From Proteobacteria bacterium UBA1844 (GTDB lineage Bacteria; Pseudomonadota; Gammaproteobacteria; Steroidobacterales; Woeseiaceae): a stretch of DNA of 7,881 nt. The number at the start of each line of letters is the position of its first letter. Position 1 is the stretch's first letter. The notes below the pieces were generated by a model that worked only from the letters and a program-made list of their open reading frames with translations, did not search any database and had not been told where the DNA came from. Positions 5,233-7,881 of the stretch are shown piece by piece. The position numbers and the translations under genes were made by a program. Where the stretch lies: NCBI GenBank assembly GCA_002338615.1, contig DDIS01000015.1, positions 1 to 7,881 on the forward strand, read 5' to 3'.

Positions 5233-6468
5233 ATGCCGGAGGCTTCGATCAGTGCATTGCTCTTTCGCCAACAGGCGCTCGCGGCATCGCGGGAAAAATG
5301 GCTGGGTGACTTGCAAGTAGCGCGGCCTCCAGCTGCGACTACTGCCCTGGTGACGGCCCTGGGCGCAAGCATCTTCCTGCTGCTCGCGATTATGAGCATT
5401 CAGGTGCCAGAAAGAATTGCAGCGGCGGGCGTGCTGCTGCCGGCCGGAAAATTGCTGACGATCAGGGCACCACGCAGCGGTATTGTGCAAAATTTGCGGG
5501 TTCACAACGGGCAGACGGTTGGTCGCGGCCAGAATTTGCTGGAGATAGGCGGCCAGCCGCGGCTTGCCGGCAATCCGTCGGTCCATAAGCGGCAACAGGA
5601 CTCGTTGCGCCGTGAACTGGCCCAAATGGAGCGGCTTGCCAGCGACGAACAGGAATCAGCCGAACGCCATAGGCGGGTGCTTGGAACACGTATCGAGCTT
5701 GCCAGGCAGAAACTGCACGCGGCGCGCCGAGAACGGGACAGCAGGGCGCGGCAGGCAGCACTCGAGTCAAAGCGTGCCGATCGGGCATCGGAGTTGGGTA
5801 AAAAAGCGGTGCTGGCGCTCGAGCGGGTCGACGCACAACTGTCGATCGCAATTCAGGCCGAAGCAGCGCTGCACGTTGCGGAACAAGGGCTCCTGAACCT
5901 GCGTGAACAGCTTGCGGTATTGCAGGAGAACTTGCAGCAGAGCTTCGATGCACAGGCCGAAGCCGCCGCGCGAATGATCCAGGTCCGTGAATCCCTGCAG
6001 CGCGAACTGCTGCTAGCAGACAGCCTGGAAAGTATTGCAGTGACCGCAGCGGACGACGGCGCAATTCAGGGCCTGATGGTGCGAGAGGGAGCATCGATTG
6101 CCGCAGGACAGCAATTGATGACGCTGATCAAACCCGACAGTGAACTGAATGTCTATATCTACGTCAGCGCCGATGATGCCGGTCGTGTGCTCGACGGGCA
6201 GCATCTGGAATTGGAGTTGCGCGCTTTTCCCGCCCAGCGCTATGGCACGCTCGGGGCAAAGGTGGTTTCGATATCCCGGGTGCCGGTGCCTGCGGAGCAA
6301 CTCGCAACGCCTGTTGCGATCAATGGCCCGGTGTTCGAAATACTTGCGCGGCTCGTTGCCAGCCGAAGCAAGGACGGTTTGTTGTCGTCCCTCTCAGCAG
6401 GCGCAACATTTCGTGCCGACCTGATTGTTGAGCGCTGGGCATTGTACCAATGGCTGCTCCGGGTCTAG
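5233..6468 (+). CDS. HlyD-family periplasmic adaptor (membrane fusion protein) of a peptide exporter
   Basis: The protein has 411 residues from ATG 5233 and links an inner-membrane ABC exporter to an outer-membrane channel (type I secretion). A short cytoplasmic N-terminus with 'LFRQQAL...WLGDLQVARP', typical of CvaA/RaxA-type adaptors, leads into one transmembrane helix at about 38-56 (core 'LGASIFLLLAIMSI'). Then come one half of a biotinyl-lipoyl domain (about 73-107, 'TIRAPRSGIVQNLRVHNGQTV'), a long Arg/Glu/Gln/Ala-rich coiled-coil hairpin (about 117-266), the second lipoyl half (about 267-302, 'DDGAIQGLMVREGASIAAGQ') and a beta-barrel region ending 'ALYQWLLRV'. Other in-frame starts are GTG 5191 and ATG 5224. 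I chose ATG 5233 because a GGA lies 8 nt upstream and family members begin shortly before the LFRQ motif. A GGAGG at 5238-5242 lies inside the gene and leaves the start less than certain. The transporter gene starts 4 nt after the stop, so the two form an operon. Confidence 0.88.
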   Translation: MPEASISALLFRQQALAASREKWLGDLQVARPPAATTALVTALGASIFLLLAIMSIQVPERIAAAGVLLPAGKLLTIRAPRSGIVQNLRVHNGQTVGRGQNLLEIGGQPRLAGNPSVHKRQQDSLRRELAQMERLASDEQESAERHRRVLGTRIELARQKLHAARRERDSRARQAALESKRADRASELGKKAVLALERVDAQLSIAIQAEAALHVAEQGLLNLREQLAVLQENLQQSFDAQAEAAARMIQVRESLQRELLLADSLESIAVTAADDGAIQGLMVREGASIAAGQQLMTLIKPDSELNVYIYVSADDAGRVLDGQHLELELRAFPAQRYGTLGAKVVSISRVPVPAEQLATPVAINGPVFEILARLVASRSKDGLLSSLSAGATFRADLIVERWALYQWLLRV

Positions 6469-6472
6469 CAGG

Positions 6473-7881
6473 GTGCGCAAGGTACCGCTGGTTATGCAAG
6501 CAGAAACCGCCGATTGCGCGCTCGCGGCACTCGCCATGATCGCGCGCTTTCATGGTCACCAGGTCGACTTGTCCTGGTTACGCCAGCAAGCTGGTCGTGG
6601 CACCGACGGGCCGAATCTCGCATGCATCCTGGCCAAAGCGGACCTCCTCGATTTCAACGCAAGACCGGTGCGCGCCAGCATCAGCGAGCTTTCCCGCCTG
6701 CAACTGCCTGCCATCCTGCACTGGGAGTTCAAACACTTTGTCGTGCTCGAAAAAATCACATCACGGAGCCTTGTTATCTGCGACCCGGCTGCGGGGCGGC
6801 ACACAGTCGAACTCGAAACCGCCGCCCGCCTGTTCACGGGCGTCGCCGTTGAATTTACCCCGGCGAGCAATTTTCGTGCGCAGGTAGCGGGGCGGCGGCT
6901 GAGCCTGTCGGGCTTGCTTGGTTCCTGCAAGGGTCTATGGCGCTATTTGGCGCTCATGCTGGTGCTCTTGATTGTCGGTCAATTACTGGGTCTCGCAGTA
7001 CCGGTTGCAACGCAATTGCTGATCGATGAGCTGGTGCTGGGCCAGGACAAGGAGTGGCTGGGCCGCATGATCGGTGGTATCGCGTGCATCCTGCTGGCAA
7101 TGTTGCTGATCGACACACTGCGACAACAGTGCGCATTGTTTGCCGGGGTCCGGCTGTCTGTCGATACAGCAACGGCGGCGGTAAGTCACGTCCTGCGCTT
7201 GCCGGCCCGTTCACTTGAGCGCCGTACGACTGGCGACACGCTGTCCAGGATAGACTCCATGCAGCCCATCCAGCAGGTAATGACAAGCTCTCTGCTCAAT
7301 GCCCTGGTGCAATTCGTCACGCTGGCGACGACTTTCTTGCTCATGTTGTTATACAGCCCGGCGTTGACGGCAATCTCGTTGCTGGCGCTCATTGGTGTGG
7401 TCTTGTTGCAAGCTGCATTGTTGCCAGGGATGCGCGCCAGAAACCTGGACGCCGTCGTCGCGGGCGCCGAGGCCCGGCATTCGCTGATCGAATCGCTGCG
7501 TGCTTTTGCGGTTGTCAGCTCTTTTGGACTGACGAGTATTCGCCTGAATCACTGGCGGCAGGCGTTTGTGCGTGCAAGCAATGCGCGTGCGGATCAGGAT
7601 CGACTCGGGATTGTTGCATCGGCAGGGCAAGGTATCTTAAGCGCAATCGACCAGTTGGCATTCCTGTTTGTCGGCGTAGCGGCCGTTGCCAACAAGAACA
7701 TCACACTCGGCGTGTTGTTCGCGTTCGTCAGTTTGCGCGGCCGGCTTGGAATGGCGCTGGTCAGCCTGATCGAAACCGCGAGGGACCTGTATCTCGCACG
7801 CTCGCATATGGACCGTGTCGGCGAATTGCTTGCCGAGGAACCCGAACCGCGCGCGCCTCCTGCCGCGCGGCGCGCTGAGCC
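6473..7881 (+). CDS. Peptidase C39-containing ABC transporter (PCAT), bacteriocin/peptide exporter, C-terminally cut by window edge
   Basis: The first 469 codons are visible and the frame stays open to the right edge. The N-terminal C39 cysteine-protease domain (about 1-130) has the oxyanion Gln and nucleophile in 'MQAETADCALAALAMI' (Q9, C15), the His in 'LHWEFKHFVVL' (H88) and the Asp in 'VICDPAAGRH' (D104). The triad is complete, so this should be an active leader peptidase that cuts after a double-glycine motif, not a degenerate C39-like docking domain. Hydrophobic segments of an ABC exporter membrane domain follow (about 157-179, 199-217, 274-293, 296-316, 385-405 and 409-420). The Walker motifs of the ATPase domain must lie beyond position 7881. 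It resembles CvaB, RaxB and LagD-type exporters, which work with the HlyD-type adaptor encoded just upstream. GTG 6473 is taken as the start because it sits 4 nt after the adaptor stop and gives the usual short run before Q9; ATG 6494, immediately before Q9, is a weaker alternative. Confidence 0.9.
   Translation, partial: MRKVPLVMQAETADCALAALAMIARFHGHQVDLSWLRQQAGRGTDGPNLACILAKADLLDFNARPVRASISELSRLQLPAILHWEFKHFVVLEKITSRSLVICDPAAGRHTVELETAARLFTGVAVEFTPASNFRAQVAGRRLSLSGLLGSCKGLWRYLALMLVLLIVGQLLGLAVPVATQLLIDELVLGQDKEWLGRMIGGIACILLAMLLIDTLRQQCALFAGVRLSVDTATAAVSHVLRLPARSLERRTTGDTLSRIDSMQPIQQVMTSSLLNALVQFVTLATTFLLMLLYSPALTAISLLALIGVVLLQAALLPGMRARNLDAVVAGAEARHSLIESLRAFAVVSSFGLTSIRLNHWRQAFVRASNARADQDRLGIVASAGQGILSAIDQLAFLFVGVAAVANKNITLGVLFAFVSLRGRLGMALVSLIETARDLYLARSHMDRVGELLAEEPEPRAPPAARRAE

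Noticed and set aside
5462..6094. Minus-strand frame of 210 codons inside the adaptor gene
   Set aside because: It is antisense to the HlyD-family coding region, has low-complexity Arg/Pro/Ala content and shows no domain; it is a shadow frame.
1..7881. CRISPR arrays, tRNA/rRNA genes, insertion sequences, attachment sites
   Set aside because: I looked for repeated spacers, cloverleaf-like segments, transposase motifs and long terminal inverted repeats, and saw none.

Overview
The window looks like chromosomal DNA from a GC-rich gammaproteobacterium or close relative. Three things point that way: a long-form biosynthetic threonine deaminase close in length and motifs to the E. coli enzyme, a LexA operator of the CTGT-N8-ACAG type used by gamma- and betaproteobacteria, and a CvaA/CvaB (RaxA/RaxB)-like peptide-export gene pair. 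There are no rRNA, tRNA, CRISPR, insertion-sequence or phage signals. I cannot name a genus.

Layout from left to right. Positions 1-249 hold the 3' end of an alpha/beta-hydrolase gene (+). An 84-90 bp gap follows with a convincing LexA (SOS) box at 291-310, overlapping the likely promoter of a UvrD/Rep-family superfamily 1 DNA helicase (+, 340-2454). Its best-supported start is a TTG placed 5 nt after a near-perfect Shine-Dalgarno. A strong 9-bp hairpin sits just past the helicase stop. Its poly-T side lies on the minus strand, so as an intrinsic terminator it faces leftward. About 300 bp without a convincing gene precede a class II aldolase/adducin-family enzyme (+, 2785-3540), and a short stem-loop lies just upstream of that gene's ribosome binding site. 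The aldolase gene converges with ilvA (-, 3584-5113) across a 43-bp gap.

ilvA diverges from a two-gene export operon (+). The first gene, 5233-6468, encodes a HlyD-type periplasmic adaptor. The second starts 4 nt after its stop and runs off the right edge (6473 to past 7881). It encodes a peptidase-containing ABC transporter with an intact C39 protease triad (C15, H88, D104) and a membrane domain; the ATPase domain lies beyond the window. This second protein has no stop codon in the window and was translated directly from the sequence.

The genes do not form one pathway. There is a DNA-repair helicase under probable SOS control, a stand-alone aldolase-family enzyme, the committed enzyme of isoleucine synthesis, and a leader-cleaving peptide exporter. 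The exporter is the most notable part: its active protease domain implies a double-glycine-leader peptide substrate, but no precursor gene is visible here.
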